Shown one piece after another: positions 19,453 to 28,318 of a stretch of 64,000 bases of DNA (positions within the stretch are counted from its first letter, which is position 1; every line of letters starts with the position of its first letter). This DNA comes from CAVQFD01 sp963724695. GTDB taxonomy: Bacteria > Acidobacteriota > Vicinamibacteria > Vicinamibacterales > CAVVIG01. The notes below the pieces were generated by a model, which was not told where the DNA came from, did no database searches, and saw nothing but the letters and a program-made list of their open reading frames with translations. Made by a program: the position numbers and the translations under genes. The DNA is taken from contig CAVRVW010000003.1 in the NCBI GenBank assembly GCA_963724695.1, positions 682,001-746,000 of the forward strand, written 5' to 3'.

Positions 19453-21275
19453 GTGCTTCGCTTTGACACCGTCGCGGAGACTCCGGTCGCCCTGGTGCGC
19501 CAAGACGATGGACGCTGGCTGCGTTTCGGGACGCCGTCAGCCATCGTAGAGGCCCATGATGTCAACGACGTGACGGCTGCAATCGAACACGTCGAACGTC
19601 AGAGCGTCGAGGATGGCCTCCACGGGGTGGGCCTTCGTGTCCTACGAAGCTGGTGCGGCGTTCGGCTTGAGCGTTTCAAGCGGCCGCAGGACGCTGCCGC
19701 TCGTCTGGTTTGCGCTCTTCGAGCCATCGGCCGTGACCGAGCTCCAGGATCCGCCCTGCGGATCGGGCTACGAGCTTGGGAGCGTGCGCCCGTCGGTCGA
19801 TCGGCAGGCGTTCGAGTCGGCTTTCGCCCGAGTGCGGCACCATCTCCTCGAGGGCGACACCTACCAGGTCAATTACACGTTTCGCATGGAGGGAGTCTTT
19901 TCGGGACACGCGGACGCTCTCTTCGTCGACCTGGCGATGGCTCAGGAGGGGCGCTACTCGACGTTCCTCGACCTGGGCGACCTGGCGATTTGCTCGGCGT
20001 CGCCGGAGCTGTTTTTCGAGCGGACCGGGTCCGAGTTGGTGACGCGGCCCATGAAAGGCACCGCTCCCAGAGGCCGGACCCTCGAGGAAGACCGCTGCCA
20101 GGCGGCGGCCCTGCACGCGTCGGCCAAGCAGCGAGCCGAGAACGTGATGATCGTCGACATGATGCGGAACGATCTCGGGCGCGTGGCGCTGCCCGGCAGC
20201 GTGAACGTGCCGGCCCTGCTTACGGTCGAACGGTATCCGAACGTCTGGCAGATGACATCGACGGTCACGGCTCGAACCACAGCGGACACCCGGCTGTCCC
20301 AGGTGATCACCGCGCTCCATCCGTCGGCCTCGGTCACCGGGGCGCCCAAGGTGCGGACGATGGAGATTGTCCGCGAGCTCGAAGGGCATCCGCGCGGGGT
20401 CTATACGGGCGCCATCGGACACGTGCGTCCCGATGGCTCGGCTCGGTTCACGGTCGCTATCCGGACGGCGGTGGTCGACCGGGTTGGCGGGCGCGTCGAG
20501 TTCGGGGTCGGCAGCGGGATCGTCTGGGACTCGGTGGCTGGCGACGAGTACGATGAGTGCCTGCTGAAGGGGTCGGTGCTCGGGCGGCGGCCCCGGCCCT
20601 TCGAGCTGCTCGAGACCATGCGATGGACGCCCGCGGAGGGCGTGCTACCTCCTGGACCGCCACCTCTCGCGGGTGCGCGACTCGGCTGAGTACTTCGGGT
20701 TTGCATTCGACCAGGCGGCGGTGGAGCGGGCCCTGGCAGGCGTTCGAGGCGTCGGCCCCCTGCGACTGCGCCTGCTCGTCGCCAGGGACGGCCGGGTCCG
20801 GCTCGAAGAGAGCCGTCTCGAGCCGGGCCCCGACGCTCTCAGAGTGGGAATCGCCGACGTCCCGGTGGACGACCACGACCGGTTCCTGTTTCACAAGACG
20901 ACGAACCGGGCCGTCTACGACGACGCACAGCGGCCCGGATTCGATGACATGATTCTCCGGAACACCCGCGGTCAGGTGACCGAGTCAACACGCGCCAACA
21001 TCGTCGTCGAACGTCGAGGTGAAAAGGTCACGCCGCCGGTCAGCGCAGGGCTTCTGGCGGGCACGATGCGCGCGGAAGTGCTGTCGACCGGCGAGGTCCG
21101 GGAGGGGATCCTGACGCTCGAGGACCTGAAGACCGCCGACCAGGTCTGGCTGCTCAACTCCGTTCGCGGGTGGCAGCGCGCAACGTTGGCGGGTAGGTCG
21201 GGAAGGTCTGGTGGGTCGGGTGGGTCGGGTAGGTCGGTGGGTCGGGTGGGTTGGGCAGGCAGGCGGGCAGAGTAA
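19453..21275 (+). CDS. pabB: Fused aminodeoxychorismate synthase component I and class IV aminotransferase (PabB-PabC)
   Basis: A bifunctional folate-synthesis protein of about 605 residues. The first 400 residues are the chorismate-using PabB domain: GDTYQVNYTFR, RPMKGTAPRGRT, VDMMRNDLGRVA and HPSASVTGAPKVRTMEIV are all present. The remainder is a PLP-dependent fold-type IV domain like 4-amino-4-deoxychorismate lyase (PabC), read as CYLLDRHLSRVRDSAEYFGF through LLNSVRGW. Shifts near 19615 and 20645 split it. The start is a GTG. The last 27 residues (GRSGRSGGSGG and on) are translated from the G-rich intergenic repeat, so the ancestral end was probably just after VRGWQRATL. Together the domains would make p-aminobenzoate. 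Confidence 0.88.
21186..21272. repeat. G-rich GGTCGGG stutter repeat, copy 1
   Basis: A degenerate tandem array of GGTCGGG/GGTCGGGTGG-type units on the plus strand, containing several runs of three or four G. It forms the 3' end of the pabB-pabC reading frame and runs to its stop. The same unit recurs at 44356-44420, 47662-47757 and 48155-48263. Confidence 0.8.
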
Positions 21276-21380
21276 AGACGGTTTGCGCCATGCGGCTGTC
21301 CCGAGCCGAGGAACGCAGATCGAGGCGAGGGCATCAGCGTCAGTTCGCGGTGGGGGTGGGGCCCCGCCGCAAAGTAGAGA

Positions 21381-22634
21381 ATGATGACACGCACACACGT
21401 CGGAATAGCGCTCGCGCTGATTGTCCTTGCCGAGAGTGTTCGTGCTCAGCCTGCGACGAGCGTCGCCGCACTCGCCAAAGAACCGACAGTGCAAGCGGCG
21501 CTGGCCGCCATCCGGGCGGGTGAGCCGCAGACCGTCAACGAACAGATCCGATTCTGCGAGGTGCCGGCTCCGCCCTTCGCCGAAACCGCCCGCGGCGAGG
21601 TGCTTCGGAAGGCCTTTTCCGACCTCGGGCTTCAAAACGTCCGCGTCGACCGTGCGGGCAATGTTCTCGCCGAGCGCCCCGGCACGTCGCCGCGTCCGCA
21701 TCTCGTGGTGGCGGCGCACCTCGATACCGTGTTCCCGGCCGAGACCAGCGTCGCAGTTCGCCGGGAGGGGAACGTGATCCGTGGGCCCGGCATGGGCGAC
21801 AACTGCCGCGGTCTCGCGGTCCTGACGGCCATTGCCAAGGCGATGCGCGACGGGCGCGTCGTGACGCCCGGGACCGTGACCTTCGTGGCCAACGTCGGGG
21901 AGGAGGGCCTCGGGGACCTGCGCGGCGTCAAGGCGCTCTTCGGTGACACGCTCAAGGGGCAGATCGATCGCTTCGTCTCGATCGACGGCGGCGGCGTCAA
22001 CGTGACCAACGTGTCAGTCGGGAGCCAGCGCTACCGGGTCACGTTCAAGGGGCCCGGCGGTCACAGCTTCGGCGCCTTTGGCCTGGCCAACCCGGCGAAT
22101 GCGCTCGGCCGAGCCGTCGCGAAGATCAGCGAGCTCAAGGTGCCGAGCCGCCCGCTCACCACTTTCAACGTCGGTCGAATCGGCGGCGGGACGTCGGTCA
22201 ACTCGATCCCGTTCGAGGCATGGATGGAGGTCGACCTGCGGTCCTCAGCGCCAGCGGCGCTCAAGGCGCTCGACGGCGACCTGCACCGGGCGATCGACGA
22301 AGCCGTGGTCGAAGAGAATCGCCGGTGGGGCAGGCCCGGCATGGTGACGGTCGAGAAGACCCTCGTCGGCGATCGCCCGGCGGGGGCGCTGGCTGACACC
22401 GCGCCCATCGTTCAGGCGGTGCGTGATGCGGGCCGCGCGCTGGGCCTGACCGTCCCCTTGTCGGAAGGGTCGACCGACTCGAATCTGCCGATGAGCCTCG
22501 GGATTCCCGCTGTGACGATTGGGGGCGGCGGCGATGGCAACGACGCCCACGCCCTGAGCGAGTCTTTCGACACGACGGATGCCTGGCGCGGCGCGCAGCA
22601 TGCGCTGCTCGTGACGATTACGCTCGCGCGGTAG
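21381..22634 (+). CDS. Secreted M20-family metallopeptidase
   Basis: A 417-residue zinc peptidase of the M20/M25/M40 family with a signal peptide (IALALIVLAESVRAQ). Metal and catalytic motifs: AAHLDTVFP (metal His plus catalytic Asp), GPGMGDNCRG (bridging Asp), ANVGEEGLGDLRG (catalytic Glu and metal Glu) and the terminal DAHALSESFDT (metal His). The lid/dimer domain lies in the middle (VTFKGPGGHSFGAFG). The closest functional kin are PepT-like tripeptidases and carboxypeptidase G2-type enzymes; the substrate cannot be fixed. It acts outside the cytoplasm. The 3' end overlaps the convergent membrane gene by 17 bases. Confidence 0.85.
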   Translation: MMTRTHVGIALALIVLAESVRAQPATSVAALAKEPTVQAALAAIRAGEPQTVNEQIRFCEVPAPPFAETARGEVLRKAFSDLGLQNVRVDRAGNVLAERPGTSPRPHLVVAAHLDTVFPAETSVAVRREGNVIRGPGMGDNCRGLAVLTAIAKAMRDGRVVTPGTVTFVANVGEEGLGDLRGVKALFGDTLKGQIDRFVSIDGGGVNVTNVSVGSQRYRVTFKGPGGHSFGAFGLANPANALGRAVAKISELKVPSRPLTTFNVGRIGGGTSVNSIPFEAWMEVDLRSSAPAALKALDGDLHRAIDEAVVEENRRWGRPGMVTVEKTLVGDRPAGALADTAPIVQAVRDAGRALGLTVPLSEGSTDSNLPMSLGIPAVTIGGGGDGNDAHALSESFDTTDAWRGAQHALLVTITLAR

Positions 22635-23160
22635 TCGAGGCCTTCAAACGCTCGAAGCGCTCGAGGTCGATGGCCCGCTGGCGGGCCGCCTGCCGCCGCG
22701 CCACCCCCACGCGCACCATCAGTAACGCGTGCACGGTTCCCACCACCATCCATTCGAGCGGCACTGGCTGCGCCAGCACCGCGGGGATGAAGTTGAACAC
22801 CGTCGCAAGCCAGAAATAGAAGCCGAAGAGCGGGTCGGGCCCGCTGCCGGGGAACGCGCGGCCGTAGGCCATCGCCTCGTGCTCCCATCCGCCAATGGTG
22901 TCGTCTTCGAAGAAGACCTGGATGTATCGGCCGACCCGCTCGACGCCCGTGTGGAGCGAGAAGACGATCTCGAAGGTGGCCGCCAGCACCAGGAGGGGCA
23001 GGAACGTGGCGATCGGCAGCACGGCCAGCGCCGTCGTCGCAATGGCCAGCCCCGCCCAGGACGTGAGGCCCGCCAGAACGACCCAGATGCGGGCCGTGCC
23101 TCGTTCCCGGATGGTCTCCCGAAGAGCACGGTATTCCTCGAGCTGGCGCGGTGTCATCAT
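22618..23160 (-). CDS. Small multi-pass membrane protein of unknown function
   Basis: A 180-residue protein I do not recognise. An amphipathic N-terminus (RQLEEYRALRETIRERG) leads into two adjacent membrane helices (about 27-62), a short cytoplasm-facing loop containing FFEDDTIGGWEHEAMAYG, and two further helices (about 110-150). The C-terminus is a basic helix (VARRQAARQRAIDLERFERLK). It begins with two consecutive ATG codons. Its last 17 bases overlap the end of the M20 peptidase gene on the other strand. The frame is intact. Confidence 0.6.
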   Translation of the reverse strand: MMTPRQLEEYRALRETIRERGTARIWVVLAGLTSWAGLAIATTALAVLPIATFLPLLVLAATFEIVFSLHTGVERVGRYIQVFFEDDTIGGWEHEAMAYGRAFPGSGPDPLFGFYFWLATVFNFIPAVLAQPVPLEWMVVGTVHALLMVRVGVARRQAARQRAIDLERFERLKASTTARA

Positions 23161-23311
23161 CGCTGTGCAGCCTCTGCCGACCCGGGTTCGACCGGCCGAT
23201 AACCTTAGATATCAGCTCCGTAGCCGACGCGCAGGTCCCAAATTGCCGGGATTGGCCCGTAAGTGCTTTGGCGCCATGTCACGGTAATCGCTGCGGGGTC
23301 TACGAATTGTC

Positions 23312-23320
23312 TGCTATAAT
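23312..23320 (+). promoter_or_regulatory. Extended -10 promoter of the D,D-carboxypeptidase gene
   Basis: TGCTATAAT is a TGn extended -10 with a perfect TATAAT. It overlaps the first in-frame ATG (23319), so that ATG cannot be on the message. The predicted transcript starts near 23327. No good -35 is present, as expected for extended -10 promoters. Confidence 0.6.
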
Positions 23321-23363
23321 GCCAAGCTTCAGCAACGTCAGTTACGGGAACGGGCTTCATCTC

Positions 23364-24471
23364 TTGACCAAAACAACGGCTGGGGCGGGTCCCCGGCGGC
23401 CACTTTCGTGGATCGCCGGTGCTGTGTACGCAGTCGTCGTCTGCCTGCTCATCCTGAGCGGCCCGGCGACAAGCCTGGCGCAGACGACCGGACAGGCTGC
23501 GAAGTCCGAAGCCACCAAACCTCAAGTCAAGAAGCCGGCCGCCAAGCCCCTCTACGCTGCGCCGCCACCCAGGCAGACCCTGTCGCGTCGCGCGCGTCAA
23601 GCCAGGGCCCGGGCCGCGGCGACCGCCCGCGAGATGGCCGACACGGTCGTCCCGCGCTACAAGGTCGACGCGAGCGGCGAGCTCGTCCCCGATCTGCGCG
23701 CCGCGGCGGCCATCATCTACGACCCGGAAACCAACGAAGTCCTGTTCGGAGGAAAACGCCCAGAGCCAGCGCTCGATCGCCAGCATCACCAAGGTGATGA
23801 CCGCGACGGTGTTCCTCGAGAGCAAGCCCGACTTGACCGACAGTCGTCACCATTGTGCGCAGCGACGTCTACCGGGCGTCGACGACCTATCTCCGGGCCA
23901 GCGACAAGCTGACGACGGACGACCTGCTGCACCTGCTGCTCATCGCCTCTGACAACGCGGCGTGCCCGCGTCGCTCGCGCGCGTGTCGCCCCTCGGCTCC
24001 GAGGGCTTCATCGCGCGGATGAACACGAAGGCGGCCGAGCTCGGCCTCGAGAGCACGCACTACGCCGACACGTCCGGCCTGCTGTCCGACAACGTCTCGT
24101 CGGCCTACGACATGGCCCGGCTCATCGCCCATGCCTCCGGCGACGAGCGGATCTCCTCGGTCATGCGAAGAGCCGAGCACACAGTCCAGATGGCGCGCCG
24201 CCGCGTCACGTTCCGGAGCACGAACCAGCTGCTCGGCCGGGACGATGTCGATGTGATGGCGGGAAAGACCGGCTTCATCTCGAAGTCCGGCTACTGCCTC
24301 GCGACGCTCCTGCGGCTGCCGCAGACCGGTCAGCAGGTCGCCGTCGTCGTGCTCGGCGCCCGGTCGAACGCCGGGCGCTTCCTCGAAACCCAGAATCTCT
24401 TCAACTGGCTGTCCACGAAGGCGTCGACCATCTTCGCCACCGCGACCCCCGTCGTTACCCCGCAGGAATAG
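23364..24471 (+). CDS. D-alanyl-D-alanine carboxypeptidase, S11 family (frameshifted)
   Basis: A periplasmic penicillin-binding enzyme of about 368 residues that trims peptidoglycan stem peptides. All three active-site motifs are present: SIASITKV (SxxK), IASDNAA (SxN) and GKTGF (KTG). Before the catalytic domain lies a signal anchor (WIAGAVYAVVVCLLILSGPATSLAQ) and a basic Ala/Lys/Pro linker. Shifts near 23755, 23840 and 23965 split it. I choose the TTG at 23364 because the upstream ATG lies inside the promoter -10 element. The C-terminal PBP5 domain is absent. It converges with the FdhE-like gene with two bases between stops. Confidence 0.85.
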
Positions 24472-24473
24472 CC

Positions 24474-25342
24474 TCAGCCCGAGATGTAGCCGCGCTGCAT
24501 GGCGGCCGCGTCGAGCGGCAGCGTGGCAATGGCGTCCACCGCGACCCGCACCGGCCGCGTCACGTTCCGGGCGTCGTACGCCTTCAGGTAGCGTTTGCAC
24601 ACGTCGCAGGCCGTACACGCGGTAGCGCCCGTCGCGCGTGGCAAACGACGTGATGCGCGATCGGTCGTCGTTGGCGCAGAACGGGCAGGCCAGGGCAGGG
24701 AACGCCCACTGCGCCGAGCAGCGCCCGCAGATGAGCCGCCGCTCCGCGCTCGGCGTGATCACGGCGAAGTCGGGCTCCCATCCGCAGAACGGACAATGTC
24801 CATGGCGCCAGGTCGAGAGGTCGATGCGCTGCACCAGCACCTCGGCGCAGCGCGCAAGGAAGGGCCGGATGGAGAGCACCAGCACCTGATCGAGGTTCGG
24901 CGCGGCCTCGTCGGCTGGCCGCGCGTCCGACGCGCCGTTCACGCCTGACGTCGCGGTGTACCACGCCGTGACGAGCGGCTCCAGGGCGTTGCCGTCGCGG
25001 GCGAGCGCCTCGACGTGCTGATGCTCGGCGCGCTCGATCGCTTCGAACCGGTGCAGGATGTCGGCGGTCTGCCGGAGGGTGAGGCGGAAGTCGCGTCCAG
25101 TCGAGCGGGATGTCTTCGAACCGCACGACCGGGCGGCCCGTCCGCTGCTGCGCGGCCAGCCATTCCTGTTCCGGCTGAATCCAGGGCAGCGGCACGCGAG
25201 CCTGGATGCGGCGCTGCATGTCGACGAGCTCGATCTGCATGTCGACGGCGACGCCGAGCTCGGGGTGATCGATCTTGAGCTGTTTGAGCTCGGCTATCTC
25301 GCGAGGTTCAGCGCGGGGGGCACGGGGCGGACGTTCGTTCAT
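24474..25342 (-). CDS. fdhE: FdhE-like zinc-ribbon protein (frameshifted)
   Basis: A protein of about 289 residues similar to FdhE, the formate dehydrogenase maturation factor. The C-terminal part has the family's Cys pairs: CPFCGWEPDF, LICGRCSAQWAFP, LACPFC and, after a shift near 24595, YACDVCKRYLKAYDARNV. The N-terminal half is helical and includes the LTLRQTADILHRFEAIE stretch, reached through a shift near 25080. FdhE binds iron via rubredoxin-like Cys motifs and interacts with the FDH catalytic subunit. No formate dehydrogenase gene is in this window, so the client is unknown. It is divergent from glgA with 38 bases between starts. Confidence 0.75.
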
Positions 25343-25380
25343 GGCGTTGGATTGTAGCGTGCCCTGCGCGGTCCAATAGA

Positions 25381-26907
25381 ATGTTCGACGAATGCCCGCG
25401 AGCCTCCGTTCCCTCCGTGCGCCGTCGAGCGCCTCGTTCCGTGCTGATGATCGGTTCGGAGGCGGTGCCGTTTTCGAAGACGGGCGGGCTGGCGGATGTC
25501 CTGGGCTCGCTCCCGTCGGCGATCGCGCGGCTCGGCTGGGATGTGACGGTCGTCGTGCCCAGGTATCGCGGCGTACGGGACGGGACGCTGGTCGGGCGGA
25601 TTCCGCTCAAGATCGGCGGGTACGCCTGCGAGGCGGCCTTTTTCGAAGTGCCGCTCGCGGCCGGCGGACGGGTCCTGCTGCTCGACGTTCCCGACCTGTA
25701 CGATCGCGAGTTCATCTACGGCGGCGCCGCCGACTATCCGGACAGTCCGCGGCGTTTCGCCGTGCTCGCGCGCGCCGCGCTCGATTGGTGCGTGGATCGC
25801 GAATCGCGCCCCTCCGTGGTTCATGCGCACGACTGGCAGGGCGGGCTCGCTCCCGTCTATCTCAAGACGTTCTACGCGACGCACCCGGTGCTCGGGGGCG
25901 TGCCGAGCGTCTTCACCATCCACAACCTGGCGTACCAGGGATTGGCCGAGCCGGACTGGCTGCCTCGCCTCGATCTGCCGTGGAGCCTGCTGGCGCTCGA
26001 CGGAATGGAGTTCTGGGGGCGCATCAGCCTGCTCAAAGGCGGCATCAACGACGCCGATCTCGTCACGACGGTGAGCCCGACCTACGCGCGCGAAATTCAG
26101 ACGCCTGAGTTCGGCTTCGGATTCGAGGGCATCCTGCGACGCCGCGCCGGCGATCTGGTCGGCATCCTCAACGGCATCGATACCGAGCGCTGGAATCCCG
26201 CAGGCGATCCGCACATCCCCCAACCGTACACGGCCGATGATCTCGCCGGGAAGCGCGCCGCGAAGCAGGCGGTGCTGGCATCGTATGGTCTGCCAGTTGA
26301 CGCGTCAGGAACGGCCCTGTCGCGCCCGCTGATTGGGATGATCTCGCGCATGGTGGAGCAGAAGGGCTTCGATCTCCTCGCGGCCCTGGGCGATCGTCTC
26401 GCAAGCCTCGACGCCTCGTTCGTGGTCCTCGGCACCGGTGATCCTGTCTACCAGGCGTTCTGGACCTCGATGGCCCACCGCCATCCCGATCGCATCGGCG
26501 TCCGGATTGGATTCGACGAACCCTTGTCGCATCTCATCGAGGCAGGCGCCGACGTGTTCCTGATGCCGTCGAGATTCGAGCCCTGCGGCCTCAACCAGAT
26601 GTACAGCCTGCGCTACGGCACCGTGCCGGTGGTGCGGGCGGTCGGGGGCCTGGCCGACACCGTGGTCGATTACGACCCTGGCAGCCGGCGGAAAGCCAAC
26701 GGGTTCGTGTTCGAGGCCGCCACGCCGGAGGCGTTGCTCGAGGCCCTGTCCCGGGCGCTGGCCACCTTCGGCAAGCCCCGGGTGTGGCGTCGTCTGCAGG
26801 GGGCAGGGATGCGCCAGGACCACTCATGGCACCGATCGGCCCGGGAGTACGTCAGAATGTATGAACGGGTCCTGGGACTAGGACTAGGACTTAGGACTCA
26901 GGATTAG
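25381..26907 (+). CDS. glgA: Glycogen synthase (ADP-glucose type)
   Basis: A GT5 family enzyme of 508 residues that adds glucose from ADP- or UDP-glucose to glycogen. Signature blocks: FSKTGGLADVLGSLP (Lys33, sugar-nucleotide binding), HAHDWQGGLAPVYLK, TIHNLAYQG, GILNGIDTERWNP and MPSRFEPCGLNQMYSLRYGT. The first 20 residues are atypical and a GTG at 25441 just before LMIGSEAVPFSKTGG is an equally good start. The last 11 residues (LGLGLGLRTQD) are translated from an AGGACT-type repeat, so the stop codon lies within repeat sequence. No other glycogen gene is adjacent. Confidence 0.92.
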   Translation: MFDECPRASVPSVRRRAPRSVLMIGSEAVPFSKTGGLADVLGSLPSAIARLGWDVTVVVPRYRGVRDGTLVGRIPLKIGGYACEAAFFEVPLAAGGRVLLLDVPDLYDREFIYGGAADYPDSPRRFAVLARAALDWCVDRESRPSVVHAHDWQGGLAPVYLKTFYATHPVLGGVPSVFTIHNLAYQGLAEPDWLPRLDLPWSLLALDGMEFWGRISLLKGGINDADLVTTVSPTYAREIQTPEFGFGFEGILRRRAGDLVGILNGIDTERWNPAGDPHIPQPYTADDLAGKRAAKQAVLASYGLPVDASGTALSRPLIGMISRMVEQKGFDLLAALGDRLASLDASFVVLGTGDPVYQAFWTSMAHRHPDRIGVRIGFDEPLSHLIEAGADVFLMPSRFEPCGLNQMYSLRYGTVPVVRAVGGLADTVVDYDPGSRRKANGFVFEAATPEALLEALSRALATFGKPRVWRRLQGAGMRQDHSWHRSAREYVRMYERVLGLGLGLRTQD

Positions 26908-26940
26908 GACTGAGGAATTAGGACTGAGGGAATTCGGAAT
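26874..26940. repeat. AGGACT stutter repeat after glgA
   Basis: A degenerate tandem of AGGACTT/AGGACTC/AGGATT/AGGACTGAGGAATT units covering the 3' end of glgA, its stop and most of the gap before trxA. A short echo (GGAACTTAGGATTTGGG) occurs at 28241-28257. Confidence 0.75.
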
Positions 26941-26961
26941 AGCCGACGTAGGGAGACACCA

Positions 26962-27291
26962 ATGGCAGCGGAGAATGTGCAGACGTTTACGGACGGGAAC
27001 TTCGAAGACACGGTGCTCAAGGCCGGCGGACCGGTCCTGGTGGATTTCTGGGCCGAGTGGTGCGGGCCCTGCAAACGCCTGGGACCCACGATCGACCAGC
27101 TGGCCAGCGACTACGCGGGCAAGGTCACGATCGGCAAGCTGAATGTGGATGACAACCCGAACACGGCATTCAAGTTCCAGATTCGCGGCATCCCGGCGGT
27201 GCTTCTCTTCAAGGGCGGCCAGGTCGTCGAGACCGTGGTCGGACTCGCCCCGAAGGAAGACTTCAAGCGGGCCATCGACAAGCACATCTAG
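26962..27291 (+). CDS. trxA: Thioredoxin
   Basis: A 109-residue cytosolic thioredoxin, the usual length. The redox motif is WCGPCK (Cys34, Cys37), preceded by VLVDFWAEW, and the cis-Pro loop is IRGIPAVLLF. AGGGAGA ten bases upstream of the ATG is a good ribosome site. It transfers electrons from thioredoxin reductase to client disulfides. The reductase gene follows after three bases, so the two form an operon. Confidence 0.95.
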   Translation: MAAENVQTFTDGNFEDTVLKAGGPVLVDFWAEWCGPCKRLGPTIDQLASDYAGKVTIGKLNVDDNPNTAFKFQIRGIPAVLLFKGGQVVETVVGLAPKEDFKRAIDKHI

Positions 27292-27294
27292 ATC

Positions 27295-28215
27295 GTGACC
27301 ACACGAAAAGTTCTGATTATCGGTTCGGGCCCCGCGGGCCTGACGGCCGCGTTGTACTCCGCGCGCGCCAACCTGCATCCCCTCCTCATCGAGGGGCTGG
27401 AGGCGGGCGGCCAGCTCATGATGACGACCCTCGTCGAGAACTTTCCGGGGTATCGCGACGGCATCATGGGGCCGGACCTGATGGCCGAGATGCGGGTGCA
27501 GGCCGAGAAGTTCGGGACCGACATCATCCAGAGCCACGTCACGTCGGTCGATTTGTCGAGCAGGCCCTTTGTGGTCCGCACGAGCGACCAGGAGTTCCAG
27601 GCCGAGTCGCTGATCATCGCGACCGGCGCGTCTGCCCGGCTGCTCGGACTGCCGTCGGAGCGCGCGCTCATGGGCCACGGGGTCTCGACGTGCGCGACCT
27701 GCGACGGCTACTTCTTCCGCGGCCAGGAGATCGCGGTGGTCGGCGGCGGCGACTCCGCGATGGAAGAGGCCTCGTTCCTGACGAAGTTCGCCAGCAAGGT
27801 CACGGTCGTTCACCGGCGGGACAGCTTTCGCGCCTCGCCGATCATGGTCGACAGGGCCCGGGCCAACCCGAAGATCGCGTGGATGCTGAACAGTGAAGTC
27901 ACCGAGATCAAGGACACCGGCCAGGGCGAGGTGACCTCGATGGTTGTTCGGAACCTCCAGACCGGTGTCGTGACCGACGTGCCGGTGAAGGGCGTGTTCG
28001 TCGCGATTGGCCACACGCCGAACACCACGCTCTTCGCGAACCAGTTGACGATGGATGCGAACGGCTACTTGATCACGCGCGACGGATCGAAGACGAGCGT
28101 GCCTGGTGTGTTCGCGGCGGGCGACGTCCAGGATCATGTCTACCGGCAGGCCGTTACCGCAGCGGGCTCCGGCTGCATGGCGGCGCTCGACGCCGAGCGG
28201 TTCCTAGAGCACTGA
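27295..28215 (+). CDS. trxB: Thioredoxin reductase
   Basis: A 306-residue NADPH:thioredoxin oxidoreductase of the low-molecular-weight type. FAD binding: IIGSGPAGLTAALYSAR. Redox-active pair: CATC (Cys133, Cys136) followed by DGYFFRGQE. NADPH binding: VVGGGDSAMEEASFL with downstream HRRDSFRAS. C-terminal FAD contact: GVFAAGDVQDHVYRQAVTAAGSG. It starts with GTG, three bases after trxA. The convergent mnmA gene lies on the other side of a palindromic element. Confidence 0.95.
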   Translation: MTTRKVLIIGSGPAGLTAALYSARANLHPLLIEGLEAGGQLMMTTLVENFPGYRDGIMGPDLMAEMRVQAEKFGTDIIQSHVTSVDLSSRPFVVRTSDQEFQAESLIIATGASARLLGLPSERALMGHGVSTCATCDGYFFRGQEIAVVGGGDSAMEEASFLTKFASKVTVVHRRDSFRASPIMVDRARANPKIAWMLNSEVTEIKDTGQGEVTSMVVRNLQTGVVTDVPVKGVFVAIGHTPNTTLFANQLTMDANGYLITRDGSKTSVPGVFAAGDVQDHVYRQAVTAAGSGCMAALDAERFLEH

Positions 28216-28257
28216 CGCTGGCGTCTCGCGAACTTCATTTGGAACTTAGGATTTGGG

Positions 28258-28316
28258 CGTAGGCCGGGTCCTTTGGACCCGGTCCCTCAGGCGGGTCCGA
28301 AAGGACCCGCCCTACG
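28258..28316. terminator. Nested palindromic element between trxB and mnmA (likely two-way terminator)
   Basis: The outer arms CGTAGGCCGGGTCC and GGACCCGCCCTACG are inverted with one mismatch. Inside are two perfect hairpins: CCGGGTCC-TTT-GGACCCGG (28264-28282) and GGCGGGTCC-GAAA-GGACCCGCC (28290-28311). Both share the GGGTCC/GGACCC core. It fills the gap between two converging genes, so a role in stopping transcription from both sides is likely. There is no U-tract. Confidence 0.65.
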
Positions 28317-28318
28317 TT

